Assembly (NCBI RefSeq): GCF_020667895.1
Contig: NZ_JAFMPS010000005.1
Coordinates: 124,001 to 188,000, forward strand
DNA length: 64,000 nucleotides
Origin: Alcanivorax sp. 1008
GTDB lineage: Bacteria; Pseudomonadota; Gammaproteobacteria; Pseudomonadales; Alcanivoracaceae
Reading direction: 5' to 3'
The position numbers were made by a program, and so were the translations under genes. Within the stretch, counting starts at the first letter, position 1. Every line of letters begins with the position of its first letter. The notes under the pieces were generated by a model that was given only the letters and a program-made list of their open reading frames with translations, was not told the origin of the DNA and did not search any database. Positions 1-8,836 of this stretch are shown piece by piece.

Positions 1-552
1 CCGGCGACTGATGCAGACGGCATTGACCGGGAGCTGGCCAATTCCAAAACACGGGCATTCATCCAGGTTGTCGGGGATGCGTGGCAGCCTGGTGAGTTTG
101 GTGATGAGCTGATTAACGCTGTCAGGGCTAACCGGGCGGAGCGCAACTTTGGCAGCCCGCCGATTCCCAAGCGCGTCGACGGAGACCCCTCGACCAGCAA
201 CCGCACCCCGCCGCTAAAGCCGGCAACCGAAGGCGTCCTCGAGCGACTGGGCCTGCACCTTGAAGTGGCCCGGATCCGGCGAGGATTCACCGCCCGTCAA
301 TTGATCGACACCATGGCGAGTCGCGGCAACAAGATGAGTCGCAACACCCTAAGCCGCCTCGAGGCCGGAGACCCACGCACGACCATTGAGCAGCTGCTAC
401 AAGTGCTCGATGCCCTGGATCTGATTGATACAGCCTCATCTGTCGGTGCGTACGAAACGGCATTGGCCACACTAATGGCCGCGGATGAGAAAAAGACCCT
501 CCACACCAGGTACAGGGCGCCAACGAAAAACGGAAGTGAGTTCGACTTTTAA
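1..552 (+). CDS. hipB: HipB-like XRE-family antitoxin, 5' end outside window
   Basis: The frame is open from the first base, so this is the 3' part of a longer gene. The last ~95 residues hold a helix-turn-helix (ARQLIDTMASRGNKMSRNTL, then SRLEAGDPRTTIEQLLQVLD) typical of HipB/XRE repressors. HipB proteins neutralise HipA and autorepress the operon. A GTG at 265 would give only the HTH domain, but the ~88 codons before it read like coding sequence (for example TRAFIQVVGDAWQPGEF), so I prefer an N-terminally extended antitoxin. The hipA-like gene follows 50 bp downstream. The role is inferred from the fold and the pairing. Confidence 0.7.
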   Translation, partial: PATDADGIDRELANSKTRAFIQVVGDAWQPGEFGDELINAVRANRAERNFGSPPIPKRVDGDPSTSNRTPPLKPATEGVLERLGLHLEVARIRRGFTARQLIDTMASRGNKMSRNTLSRLEAGDPRTTIEQLLQVLDALDLIDTASSVGAYETALATLMAADEKKTLHTRYRAPTKNGSEFDF

Positions 553-602
553 TCTGCTTCAAATATAACCGCGCCGGCATACCGGCGACAGGAGCCTTAG
601 CA

Positions 603-1928
603 ATGACCAGCACATCGAAAGAAAAAGGCGCACAAACCATTTTTGTATGGTCACGAAACCAGGAGACCGAAAAGCCCTCTTTGGTGGGGCGGCTAGTCAG
701 CCATCCGGGTCGTGGGGCCATATTCAACTACAGCAAATCGTTTCTGCAGTCAGAGGATCCCTTTGCCCTGGATCCCGTCCACATTCCTGCACGCGCCGGC
801 AACCACACAACCTACGACCCAAGCGGATTGTTTTCTGTTCTGAATGATGCAGGCCCTGGTGACTGGGGAAAAAAGGTGCTTCGGGAGCTTGTCCGCGATG
901 AACCAACGGACACGGAAGCCGAGCTGCTGCTGGCGGCAAACGGCGAGGGAGTTGGCCAGCTGCTGTTCTCCGGCAATCCAGAGCACTGTGAAGTGCCCCG
1001 CCGCCGCAATGCGGTGTCTTGCCTTGAAGATATCCAAGAGGCCGCGTGCGACATCTTTGTGGGGCGCAAACCAGAAAAAGTAACCGCTGAGGTTCGCTAC
1101 GCCCTGCGCCGCGGCGCCGGCCTCGAGGGGGTTCGTCCCAAGGTCTACATCGACAATCACGAGGGCAAGCAGTGGATAGCCAAGCTCAACACTCATGCCG
1201 ACAGCATCAATGTGGCTTTGATTGAGCACGCCTCCATGCGCCTTGCGGCCAAGGCAGGCATGACCGTGCCCGCGACACAGGTACAGCACATCGGCCGGTA
1301 CCAGTCGTTACTGATCGAACGGTTCGATATAGATAAGGACCATAACCTCAAGCATTTTGTATCAGCGAAAACCTTAATGACTGGCTTGAAGCCCGGGGAC
1401 TCGCCTGGTCCAAACGGTTACTCCTATCCAGGGATTGGTAGCACCATCGACCGGGTCACGCCTGGCCAAAGCATCAAGAAAGGCAAGGAGGAGCTATTTA
1501 GACGGGCCGCCTGGAACGTATTGATCGGCAATTATGATGACCACCTCGGCAATCACGGCATGCTTCGCGACAAGACCCATGGCTACCAAATAAGTCCGCT
1601 GTACGACGTATTGCCGACCCCTCATCTCCCGGGACAGCGCCACAGCATTGGTCTCGTGAAAGGGAGCAATTTGAGCAACATCAAGAACCTTCTCGAGTGC
1701 GGCAATAAGCTCAACATTGAGAAAGATAGGGTTAGTGAGCTGCTGCTAGAAGTAGTGGCGCCGATTGAAGACTGGCGAGCAGCGTATGCGTCATACGGTG
1801 TCTCATCCACAGACATAGATATGGTGTCAGGCGGCTTTGCCAATGTTGAGATCCTTATCGAGATGCTTGGAAGGAAGCGAGTACAAGAAATTGGTGCGGC
1901 TCTCGAAGACAAGCCGAGTTCTCCGTAA
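603..1928 (+). CDS. hipA: HipA-family serine/threonine kinase toxin
   Basis: A 441-residue protein of normal HipA length. The N-terminal part (residues ~10-110) matches the HipA coupling subdomain. The C-terminal kinase lobe carries the catalytic-loop motif NYDDHLGNH (residues 310-318, candidate catalytic Asp312/313) and the metal-binding SPLYDVLPT (Asp335). HipA kinases phosphorylate a translation factor or tRNA synthetase and cause growth arrest. A good Shine-Dalgarno (AGGAG) precedes the ATG at 603. The antitoxin-toxin order is standard. The C-terminus ends KPSSP, a proline/serine tail like several other proteins of this element. The substrate cannot be told from sequence. Confidence 0.9.
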   Translation: MTSTSKEKGAQTIFVWSRNQETEKPSLVGRLVSHPGRGAIFNYSKSFLQSEDPFALDPVHIPARAGNHTTYDPSGLFSVLNDAGPGDWGKKVLRELVRDEPTDTEAELLLAANGEGVGQLLFSGNPEHCEVPRRRNAVSCLEDIQEAACDIFVGRKPEKVTAEVRYALRRGAGLEGVRPKVYIDNHEGKQWIAKLNTHADSINVALIEHASMRLAAKAGMTVPATQVQHIGRYQSLLIERFDIDKDHNLKHFVSAKTLMTGLKPGDSPGPNGYSYPGIGSTIDRVTPGQSIKKGKEELFRRAAWNVLIGNYDDHLGNHGMLRDKTHGYQISPLYDVLPTPHLPGQRHSIGLVKGSNLSNIKNLLECGNKLNIEKDRVSELLLEVVAPIEDWRAAYASYGVSSTDIDMVSGGFANVEILIEMLGRKRVQEIGAALEDKPSSP

Positions 1929-1985
1929 GCGCTGCCGAGCCATCCAGCACATCATGCAAGAGCCGCACATCTCCGCCATAAAAAA

Positions 1986-2004
1986 GGCCTCCTAAAAGGA
2001 GGCC
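1986..2004. terminator. Bidirectional intrinsic terminator
   Basis: A perfect 8-bp stem, GGCCTCCT and AGGAGGCC, with a 3-nt AAA loop. It is followed by CTTTCATT on the plus strand and by a run of five T on the minus strand. It lies between the convergent ends of hipA and the minus-strand gene ending at 2029, so it can serve both. Confidence 0.85.
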
Positions 2005-2028
2005 CTTTCATTACCGCTCAAGAATAAA

Positions 2029-2493
2029 TCACGGCTTTTCGTCGATGGAGATGCTGCCCCTCATAATCTCAGTGATTTTGACTGTGTCTGTATATTCTGT
2101 ATGGCCTGAAAGAGTATCAATAACACCAAAATCCGACATTGTCTCCATCGTCGCAAGTCGCCCGACTACCTCAAACGCTTGATGAAGGACCATCGGATTG
2201 CCAATGCTGGCAGCTGCCAACTCTGTCGGACAGGCTTCAGTGAATAAATGGGTAACAAGTTGCCCCACCGCCCGATCGCTCTCCTCGATATTCTCTGCCG
2301 AAATTTTCACAAAAGGCGCAAGCACAGGGTGCTGAGCCTGTGCAAAGAACATCCACCGGGAAAGCGTCTTGCGATCCTTACCGGTCAGCGCATCGCTCAG
2401 ACAAACGCTGAGGTCCTCAGACGGAGGTCCCGCGTGCAAAGAAGTGGAAAGCACGTAGGCGAGAAATAAACATGCAGCTCTTAACATGGTCAT
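2029..2493 (-). CDS. Exported protein of unknown function
   Basis: A 154-residue protein starting with a typical signal peptide (MTMLRAACLFLAYVLSTSLHA). Two Cys remain in the mature part (CLSD, EACPTEL), which could form a periplasmic disulfide. SD AAGGAG lies ~9 nt before the ATG at 2493. I do not recognise the family. It is the last gene of the 5.5-to-2.0 kb minus-strand group, 42 bp after the NYN gene. Confidence 0.6.
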   Translation of the reverse strand: MTMLRAACLFLAYVLSTSLHAGPPSEDLSVCLSDALTGKDRKTLSRWMFFAQAQHPVLAPFVKISAENIEESDRAVGQLVTHLFTEACPTELAAASIGNPMVLHQAFEVVGRLATMETMSDFGVIDTLSGHTEYTDTVKITEIMRGSISIDEKP

Positions 2494-2534
2494 TGCGTAT
2501 TGCTCCTTGGCAGGCGGGGTAGTTGTAAAATTGA

Positions 2535-3428
2535 TTAGGGAGAAGGCTTTGTTCGCTCATCATGGTGCCGGCCAGGCTGAAGAGCCGCTGGCTGGATGTG
2601 AACACCCTTGGGTGCGTATGTCACAGTGACATTCTTTGCGCGCTGAGCCTTGCCGGCTGATTCCGGCGGGGTGATCTCAAACTCAAAAACCATATCCCGG
2701 TTAGGAAGGCATGAAGGATTAAATCCTAAGTCGGAGTAATGACAAAAAACCGACACCCACGCAGTCCCTCCGGAGCGTTGTTGCTCCCAAGTCCCAGATT
2801 GAATCGATGGCATATATTGGAAAAAGCCGTAGCCTTTGTCCGTATTCCAGGTCAGGAGTCTGCCGCAAACGCGAGACCCTATGCTCCCCCATTGCGCAGC
2901 ATCAGTGGAGCCCTTTGCGCTGGCAGGGGCCGGAAGAAGGTGTGGCACAAGATAGCCATTAGTAAAGACGTCCGCCGCCTCACCTAGATCGCGAGAATAA
3001 TTCTGAAACGCCATCACCTCAACCCGAGACCCACGATCCTGAAGGGCACTAACCAGTCGTACAAAATCGCCGTCGCCTGTCAGCAACAAAACGTAGTCGA
3101 GCTTGTCCGACTGCATGAGAACATCCACCGCCATATCAAGATCGGCATTAGACTTAACAACTTCTATGCCATCTTCGCCTCGATACCGCTTCACCGGCTT
3201 CACCACGACCTTGTAACCATACTGCCTGGCCGCGCCCATATAGCCCCGCATCTTCTCATCATAGACACTGTCGGCCTCGCAGCGCTGAAGATCCAGTGCC
3301 AAGTAGATATTCAGGCGCATGGCCTGGCCGCCGTCTCGGCATGCCCAGTGTCGGAGCTGGTCATAACGCAACCCAAAACCACCGTTCATTGCGATATTAG
3401 AGCTATCGATGTAAACGCCTACATTCAT
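2535..3428 (-). CDS. NYN-domain (LabA/DUF88) ribonuclease fused to a cold-shock domain
   Basis: Residues 1-165 form an NYN (PIN-like) nuclease domain. MNVGVYIDSSNIAMNG supplies the first acidic residue, SNADLDMAVDVL the middle one and LLLTGDGDFVRLV the last acidic cluster. Residues ~185-275 (GRLLTWNTDKGYGFFQY, then VFCHYSDL, VFEFEI and KAQRAKNVTV) follow the pattern of a cold-shock/OB-fold RNA-binding domain. The likely activity is metal-dependent RNA cleavage guided by a single-strand nucleic-acid binding module; the target is unknown. SD AGGTGG precedes the ATG at 3428. The C-terminus is TKPSP. NYN proteins are known in RNA turnover and some defence systems. Confidence 0.8.
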   Translation of the reverse strand: MNVGVYIDSSNIAMNGGFGLRYDQLRHWACRDGGQAMRLNIYLALDLQRCEADSVYDEKMRGYMGAARQYGYKVVVKPVKRYRGEDGIEVVKSNADLDMAVDVLMQSDKLDYVLLLTGDGDFVRLVSALQDRGSRVEVMAFQNYSRDLGEAADVFTNGYLVPHLLPAPASAKGSTDAAQWGSIGSRVCGRLLTWNTDKGYGFFQYMPSIQSGTWEQQRSGGTAWVSVFCHYSDLGFNPSCLPNRDMVFEFEITPPESAGKAQRAKNVTVTYAPKGVHIQPAALQPGRHHDERTKPSP

Positions 3429-3460
3429 AAAGCCACCTAAAATATGTTGTCAGCAAAGGC

Positions 3461-3877
3461 CTATTGCAGCCGCGGAAATGCCTCGCTAATCGCTCGGTTA
3501 ATCTCTGCTGTTAGAGCCGGCCCGACATCCGCCATGTAGTCCCCGTATTTAGACATCGCCGACTTCCCAGCAGGAGATCCGTAGAAGTCAGCGAGGGCGT
3601 TTATCTCATCAAGGGTAAAGTGCTTGATCATCGCTTCTCGGGTAAGGTTTTCAAGAAGAGTAAGGTCAACCTCGCCCATAACCTTTTCGAAGTTCCGCTT
3701 TTCATGAGTAGACATTGATGCAGACAATTTATCGGCCATGGAGATCCAAAGACCTTCTACCGGCGCAGCCTCGAAATACCGGTTAGCTGCCTCTAACTTG
3801 TCGTCATAACTGTCGTCGGCCGCGTGGGCGGCATTGACCAAAAAGAAACTAGCTACCAAAACGAATGCTTTCACCAT
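3461..3877 (-). CDS. DUF2059-family periplasmic protein
   Basis: From the ATG at 3877 the protein begins MVKAFVLVASFFLVNAAHA, a clear signal peptide, so I reject the longer start 69 bp upstream. The rest is helical with the DUF2059 hallmark (MIKHFTLDEINALADFYGSP, then AGKSAMSKYG) near the C-terminus. DUF2059 proteins are small exported proteins of unknown role, widespread in Proteobacteria. The gene lies 65 bp downstream of the mntA-like gene and 32 bp before the NYN gene. Confidence 0.75.
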   Translation of the reverse strand: MVKAFVLVASFFLVNAAHAADDSYDDKLEAANRYFEAAPVEGLWISMADKLSASMSTHEKRNFEKVMGEVDLTLLENLTREAMIKHFTLDEINALADFYGSPAGKSAMSKYGDYMADVGPALTAEINRAISEAFPRLQ

Positions 3878-3942
3878 GATCTGGATCTCATAAAAAGCGT
3901 TGCTGGATTTAAGAGTGGTTTTAGTGCATGAGCCGGGGCGTG

Positions 3943-4233
3943 TCATACAGGGAGAGCCTCCGCAAGAACCACAGCCCGAAAACTATCCGGTAAGGCGCAG
4001 GGCGTCAGGACATCCACCGGCACCCCAAGCAGCTCGCTGAGTTTGTGCATAATAGCGCCGATGTCAAATAGTGTTGTCTCCGGCGTGGGATCGATGAGGA
4101 TGTCCAAGTCGCTGCCGTCGGCATCCTGGCCACGCAGCACCGAGCCGAATATCCGCGGATTGCGCGCATGGTGAGACTCGACAATATACCGGATAGTCTC
4201 GCGGTTGGCGTCAAAGACATCATAGAGCTTCAT
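3943..4233 (-). CDS. MntA-type minimal nucleotidyltransferase
   Basis: A 96-residue Pol-beta-type nucleotidyltransferase with the signature GSVLRGQDADGSDLDILID (G-S-x-x-R-G ... S-D-x-D). The ATG at 4233 is supported by the strong SD GGAAGGAG. MntA proteins usually AMPylate and neutralise a HEPN RNase partner (HepT) encoded next door. No HEPN-like gene (R-x4-6-H motif) is visible on either side, so this copy is solo or has an unrecognised partner. The start agrees with the family start MKLYD. Confidence 0.85.
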   Translation of the reverse strand: MKLYDVFDANRETIRYIVESHHARNPRIFGSVLRGQDADGSDLDILIDPTPETTLFDIGAIMHKLSELLGVPVDVLTPCALPDSFRAVVLAEALPV

Positions 4234-4296
4234 ACTTCTCCTTCCGAACACAGCACTTCGGTTGATCGATAACGACGTACGGCAAAAAGAAAGGCA

Positions 4297-4818
4297 TCAG
4301 ACCTCGCTAACCGGCGATGATAAAGGCAGCAGAATATCCTCCGGCCAACCGCTAAACCCGCCTTCGCCGTGAACAATAATCCAGGGCCGGAATATATCGC
4401 CTGAAACGCCCGCAAAAGGCTCTGGGTACAAGCGAAGGTCAACGGTATAGAGGACCTCCGCCGGCGGTGATATTTCGTCGGCAGCACGCAGTACAAAAAG
4501 GTTCTTCAGACTATCGGATTTCTGGTCCAGCGCGCCTTCGGAAAAGTGCGCATCATACTCAAGAAGGCTTTCCATTGCCGGCAACAGCATGCCTTGGAGA
4601 AGTGCTGAAAGGCCGTGCGTATCTGTATAACGAAATTGTGTTTGCGTCTGGCGCTGAACAAGCTCTAATCCTCCAGTACCGGAAACAATCCCGGAACATA
4701 CGTCCGCCAGCAGCAAACCAAGAGAGGCGATATCACCCCTCTCACGCACGCCAATATCAACGGCATAGCCTGGGTCCAGTGGTAGGCAGCGTATAACGGC
4801 AGAAAAAAACACGGCCAT
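4297..4818 (-). CDS. Hypothetical protein
   Basis: A 173-residue protein I do not recognise. There is no signal peptide, and hydrophobic and acidic stretches alternate as in a soluble alpha/beta protein. SD AGGGAAGGGG stands directly before the ATG at 4818, and the gene starts 9 bp after the stop of the exported protein upstream, so the two are co-transcribed. Confidence 0.5.
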   Translation of the reverse strand: MAVFFSAVIRCLPLDPGYAVDIGVRERGDIASLGLLLADVCSGIVSGTGGLELVQRQTQTQFRYTDTHGLSALLQGMLLPAMESLLEYDAHFSEGALDQKSDSLKNLFVLRAADEISPPAEVLYTVDLRLYPEPFAGVSGDIFRPWIIVHGEGGFSGWPEDILLPLSSPVSEV

Positions 4819-4827
4819 CCCCTTCCC

Positions 4828-5469
4828 TTATGGTTGATTAGAAGCCATTGCTGCCCGTGCTTCGGCGCGCGCAATCATAATGGGCTCGATCGCAAACGCT
4901 GCGCAGCGGACCAAGCTCGCCGCATGATTACGTGAGCTTCTCAAGGCCTGATCTAATGGTGCGCGAGAGGATGTTCGGATGGACTCGGAAATGCCTGCGA
5001 CAAAACTCTCGTTCAGCGCGATGCGCTGCTCGGCAATATCCTTCAGGTTTGCCCGAAATTGGTCGACGTCCGCTTGAGAATATTCACTGCTCGACAGATC
5101 CTCAATGGCAGTCAACGCAATCATTTCCTGCTCGATGCATCGCTGGGCCAGGGACTGGAACTCATCAGTAGAGTAATAATCGGCACACTGCGCGGCGGCA
5201 TCCACCAAACCAGCTCTTCCCTCCGCCGCCACCTCCTCAAGAAACTCGCGAAGCCGGGCCGGGGAATCAATGAGGTCTGCTACAGCCGTCATCGACTCAA
5301 GAAGCATCTGTTGAGACCGCGCGCCAGCGATCAGAACCTGCTCTGCAGAGAGTATGCGTGGCTCAGAGATCTGGGTCATGGCGTTGCGAAACTGCGGTGG
5401 CTCTTGGGCAAAGGACGTGCCCGATTGAAGCGCCACCGCCACCGCGATCCCCAAGAACGCTCGTTTCAT
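4828..5469 (-). CDS. Exported helical protein of unknown function
   Basis: A 213-residue protein with a signal peptide (MKRAFLGIAVAVALQSG, then TSFAQ, cleavage after A-Q). The mature part is almost wholly helical, acidic and Ala-rich, with Cys at CADYYST, RCIEQE and RCAAF. SD GGGGGAC precedes the ATG. It is the first gene of the minus-strand group; the 135-bp gap to topA must hold both divergent promoters. Confidence 0.6.
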   Translation of the reverse strand: MKRAFLGIAVAVALQSGTSFAQEPPQFRNAMTQISEPRILSAEQVLIAGARSQQMLLESMTAVADLIDSPARLREFLEEVAAEGRAGLVDAAAQCADYYSTDEFQSLAQRCIEQEMIALTAIEDLSSSEYSQADVDQFRANLKDIAEQRIALNESFVAGISESIRTSSRAPLDQALRSSRNHAASLVRCAAFAIEPIMIARAEARAAMASNQP

Positions 5470-5526
5470 TGTAGTCCCCCCTCATGCCGGATCGGATATG
5501 CTGGAAATGGTAAGCAGTGCTGTATA

Positions 5527-5552
5527 TCTTGTATCATATACTATCCATGGAA
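5527..5552 (+). promoter_or_regulatory. Degenerate copy of the element-wide 26-bp dyad, topA promoter
   Basis: TCTTGTATCATATACTATCC aligns with the recurring TCCCGTATA-N8-TATACGGGA element and most closely with the copy at 59917 (shared GTAT.ATATA.TATCC core). The right half is lost. It contains a -10-like TATACT (5537-5542) and lies 53 bp before topA. Confidence 0.45.
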
Positions 5553-5604
5553 GGACTTGTAGAAATACGTCCTGACGGAAGACCCATCTCCAGGCCAGAG
5601 AAAC

Positions 5605-7947
5605 ATGAAGCTATTGATCGTCGAATCTCCCAACAAAGCGAAGCATATCGCCCATTTTATTGGGCCAGACTGGAAGGTCATGGCGAGCTTTGGGCATATC
5701 CGCGACCTGCCGCGGAAGGAGCTCGGCGTTGATCTGGGCAACCTGCGACCAAGATACGAGATCATTGACCGGGCAAGGGACGCGGTAAGGAAGCTCCAAG
5801 CCGCCGCAAAAGGGGCGAGCGAAGTCTATTTGGCCACCGACCCAGACAGGGAGGGCGAGGCTATTGCCTGGCATCTGGCCAGTGCCCTGAAAATACAGCG
5901 TCCTCGGCGGGTCACGTATAACGAGGTTACCGAAAAGGCGGTAAAGGCAGCCCTGGCAGATCCGCGAGAAATCGACATGGACATGGTGCGAGCCCAGGAG
6001 ACCCGGCGGATACTCGATCGGCTAGTGGGTTACCTGGTAAGCCCGGTCATGAGCCAGGTTACCGGCGCGTTCGGCCTGTCTGCTGGCCGCGTGCAAAGCG
6101 TTGCTGTGAGGCTGGTTGCCCAGAGAGAGAGGGATATCAACAGCTTTGTATCCGAGGCGTACTACATCGTTCGGGCCACCTTTGTTACTTCGGTTCAGGG
6201 CAAGGACTACACCTGGCACGCAGACTGGGATCCCTCCTCCCTTCTCCAGCCTGGCACTAAGCACTGGACAGATCGTGCCGTTGCAGCCCAGGTCGCCACC
6301 TGTCGCAAGTTCCAGATCAGAGGCATCGATAAGGGCGAGTCCCTCAGGCACCCGCCAAAGCCTTTCACTACATCAACACTGCAACAAGCGGCGAGCGCAT
6401 CACTGCAGCTTAGCCCGAAGGACACTATGCAGCTTGCTCAGAACCTGTTCGAGCGAGGCCTTATTACCTATCACCGCACTGACAGCCCGACGCTAAGCGA
6501 CGAGGCAATGGAAGGTGCCAGAGCCTGGCTGCGGGGCAACGGGATGGAGATGTACCTGCCGGCCAAGCCTGTGCTCTACAAGGCGAAGGGCAACGCCCAG
6601 GAGGCGCATGAGGCCATTCGCCCGGCTGATATCAGCCGTCGTGAGGCCGGTACCGGCGATGCTCGAGCCGATGCCCTGTATGAGATGATTTGGTCCAGAA
6701 CCGTTGCGAGCCAAATGCTTCCAGCACGCTTCGACACCGTGAAAGTGAATATGGTGGCCAATCAAACGATGCGCGGGGCCCCGATACCCTTTGTGGCCAA
6801 GGGCCGGACAATGACATTCCCCGGGTGGACAGCCCTTACCGCGGATGATGCAGCTGATGCGGCCGAAGATAAAGAAGAGGAAAAGGATCAGTTAATCCCG
6901 CCGCTGGAAGATCGATCAATACACCAGTCGGCAGCCACCCAGGTCATCGACAAAAAGACCAAGCCTCCCTCGCGATACACCGAGGCGTCTCTCATCAAAG
7001 AGTTGGAAAGGCACGGAATCGGCCGACCGGCAACGTATGCCGCGATCATGGAGAACATCAAGGGACGCAACTACATCTCGGTCAAAAAACGCAAGGTCCA
7101 CTGCGAGCCTCTCGGCAGCGCCATTGTTGATCTTCTCGCCGGCACCTTCAGATTTATGGAGGTGCCATTTACGGCTCAGATGGAGGAGCGCCTCGACGCA
7201 ATCGCCGGGGGAAAGGACACCTACCAGGCAACTGTGGGCTCTCTCTTGCAAGGCTTGAACCTGGAGATCGAAGCCCTGCGAGCAAAGCGGGTCAATGCGA
7301 GAGACTTTGGGGTTGTCGAGACGAAAGAGTCCTGCCCTAAGTGCCAATCCAAAATTGTTCGCAGGCAGAGCAAGAAAAATAAGCGGTACTTTTGGTCATG
7401 CATGAATGAAAAGTGCAACACAATTTACGCGGACGAAGATGGATCGCCCCTGCTGGCCCAGTACAGCCAGCCTCCTCAAAAATGCCCCTCGTGCCAGAAA
7501 GGCACATTAAACTTGTATCCCGGGCGCAATGGCGGCCCTCGCGCCTGGATCTGCAGTGAAAAGCTAACCTGTGGCGCAAAGTTTGACGACGCTGGCGGAA
7601 AGCCAAACGAGAAGTCAGAAAAAAAGACCATCATCACAGAACACCAGTGCCCATCATGCAAAAAAGGCATGCTTGTGCAGCGCAGCGGCGCCAACGGCAA
7701 ATTCTTCTCATGCAATGGTTATCCTAAGTGCAAGACGACCATGAACGAGCTTGACGGCCAGCCGGACCTGGCGGCCTGGGCGAGAGAGCAGCAGCTTCCC
7801 GCCTGCCCAAAGTGCAAGAAGGGGAAGATGCGCGAGCGCAAAGGAGTCAAAGGGACGTTCTACGGGTGCTCGAATTATCCGAAGTGCAAGCACACTGTAG
7901 AGGATCTTAAAGAACTTGTGATGCAGGATGTGATTCGTGATGCCTGA
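5605..7947 (+). CDS. topA: DNA topoisomerase I (type IA) with four zinc ribbons
   Basis: A 780-residue type IA topoisomerase that relaxes negative supercoils by single-strand passage. The TOPRIM domain is at the N-terminus (MKLLIVESPNKAK, Glu7; DPDREGEAIAW), and the active-site motif GLITYHRTDSPTLS gives Tyr289 as nucleophile. After ~residue 575 come four C4 zinc ribbons (CPKCQSK, CPSCQKG, CPSCKKG, CPKCKKG), which help bind single-stranded DNA. E. coli TopA is ~865 residues. No plasmid transfer genes are nearby, so a role in plasmid replication or topology is likelier than in conjugation. Next gene overlaps its stop. Confidence 0.95.
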   Translation: MKLLIVESPNKAKHIAHFIGPDWKVMASFGHIRDLPRKELGVDLGNLRPRYEIIDRARDAVRKLQAAAKGASEVYLATDPDREGEAIAWHLASALKIQRPRRVTYNEVTEKAVKAALADPREIDMDMVRAQETRRILDRLVGYLVSPVMSQVTGAFGLSAGRVQSVAVRLVAQRERDINSFVSEAYYIVRATFVTSVQGKDYTWHADWDPSSLLQPGTKHWTDRAVAAQVATCRKFQIRGIDKGESLRHPPKPFTTSTLQQAASASLQLSPKDTMQLAQNLFERGLITYHRTDSPTLSDEAMEGARAWLRGNGMEMYLPAKPVLYKAKGNAQEAHEAIRPADISRREAGTGDARADALYEMIWSRTVASQMLPARFDTVKVNMVANQTMRGAPIPFVAKGRTMTFPGWTALTADDAADAAEDKEEEKDQLIPPLEDRSIHQSAATQVIDKKTKPPSRYTEASLIKELERHGIGRPATYAAIMENIKGRNYISVKKRKVHCEPLGSAIVDLLAGTFRFMEVPFTAQMEERLDAIAGGKDTYQATVGSLLQGLNLEIEALRAKRVNARDFGVVETKESCPKCQSKIVRRQSKKNKRYFWSCMNEKCNTIYADEDGSPLLAQYSQPPQKCPSCQKGTLNLYPGRNGGPRAWICSEKLTCGAKFDDAGGKPNEKSEKKTIITEHQCPSCKKGMLVQRSGANGKFFSCNGYPKCKTTMNELDGQPDLAAWAREQQLPACPKCKKGKMRERKGVKGTFYGCSNYPKCKHTVEDLKELVMQDVIRDA

Positions 7948-8215
7948 AGCCGCGAAGAAAGAATCCATCGCCCAGCGCTACGAGAAGTTGCTCGAAGAGC
8001 ACATTGCTGTATCGCAGCGGCTAAGCACTATATCTAGTGAGTTTTCGGAGTACATAGGCCATGCGACGCACATCCAGTCGTCATTGATTGCAAGAATGCA
8101 AAGCATGGATGTTGTAATCGACACGCTGAAGAAAATTGCTATCGACGCGCTGGGCCAGAAAGAGGTGATCAGGCGCCTCATGATTGCCCAAGAGGACATT
8201 GAGCGTGGACTCTGA
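7940..8215 (+). CDS. Small coiled-coil hypothetical protein
   Basis: A 91-residue, almost entirely helical protein (EKLLEEHIAVSQRLSTISSE, later KEVIRRLMIAQEDIERGL) with heptad-like spacing. It overlaps the topA stop by 8 nt, so translation is coupled. A GTG three bases upstream (7937) is an equal start. The pairing with topA suggests a topoisomerase-associated role, but nothing in the sequence proves it. Confidence 0.6.
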   Translation: MPEAAKKESIAQRYEKLLEEHIAVSQRLSTISSEFSEYIGHATHIQSSLIARMQSMDVVIDTLKKIAIDALGQKEVIRRLMIAQEDIERGL

Positions 8216-8732
8216 CGAGCAGCTGAGAGACATCATGCCGCCATACCGGGATGGCGTCACAGCGGGGTACATCGCCTACCTTGGTTTTGGTGATGCGGAA
8301 GGCCCCAAGATGACAGCCCACTTTCTTCACTCCGCCAGCACCGGTGACTGCATTGGGTTTGTACACATGATATCCCCGGATCCGGAAGACTCTGAGCAGT
8401 TCAAGACTCAGGTCTATCCGGTTACGTACAGCAAGGCGAGCGTAGGAGCGCGTCGAATAGCAGGCATCATCCGCCAGCTCAAAGAAGGTTTCTGGATGTC
8501 AGAGGCCGTGCAGTGGATGATGCTCCCGGTGGCTGGAGTAAAGACCTGTTATGGGACTGCTCTGGGAGAGTACTGCGCGACGATTGACAAGCAGTCGGCC
8601 GCCAGCATGCGTGCATTCGTGTCGTTCTTTGCTGATCGGAACGGGCTAATTATCAATCCATATCCGGAGAAGACGACACCGGCTACCCCCGATGTTATCG
8701 CCCCCCCCGCCGGCCCGGGCGGGACAGGGTAA
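8205..8732 (+). CDS. Hypothetical protein
   Basis: The chosen GTG at 8205 (MDSDEQLRDIMPPYRDG) sits 8 nt after an AGAGGA ribosome site and overlaps the previous stop; a TTG 21 bp upstream is less likely. The mature alpha/beta protein of ~175 residues is not recognised. Its C-terminus is Pro/Gly-rich (TPDVIAPPAGPGGTG) and is encoded by a run of eight C (8700-8707), a place where sequencing or slippage errors would shift the frame. Confidence 0.55.
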   Translation: MDSDEQLRDIMPPYRDGVTAGYIAYLGFGDAEGPKMTAHFLHSASTGDCIGFVHMISPDPEDSEQFKTQVYPVTYSKASVGARRIAGIIRQLKEGFWMSEAVQWMMLPVAGVKTCYGTALGEYCATIDKQSAASMRAFVSFFADRNGLIINPYPEKTTPATPDVIAPPAGPGGTG

Positions 8733-8836
8733 TACGGGCTACCCCCGCTGCCGTCCGGGTCAAAGTGGTTGGGCCACCCCCACAGAGAGGGTCATCCCCA
8801 GGCGAGCGGACACCACTACCGACAGGAGCCACCCGC

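Noticed and set aside
7325-7940. Plasmid topoisomerase III (TraE-like) for conjugation
   Set aside because: The four C-terminal zinc ribbons and the MKLLIVESPNKAK start are those of TopA; no transfer genes were found.
8699-8732. Assembly error at the poly-C run
   Set aside because: The run is risky, but the reading frame continues to a nearby stop with composition like the rest, so no frameshift can be shown.
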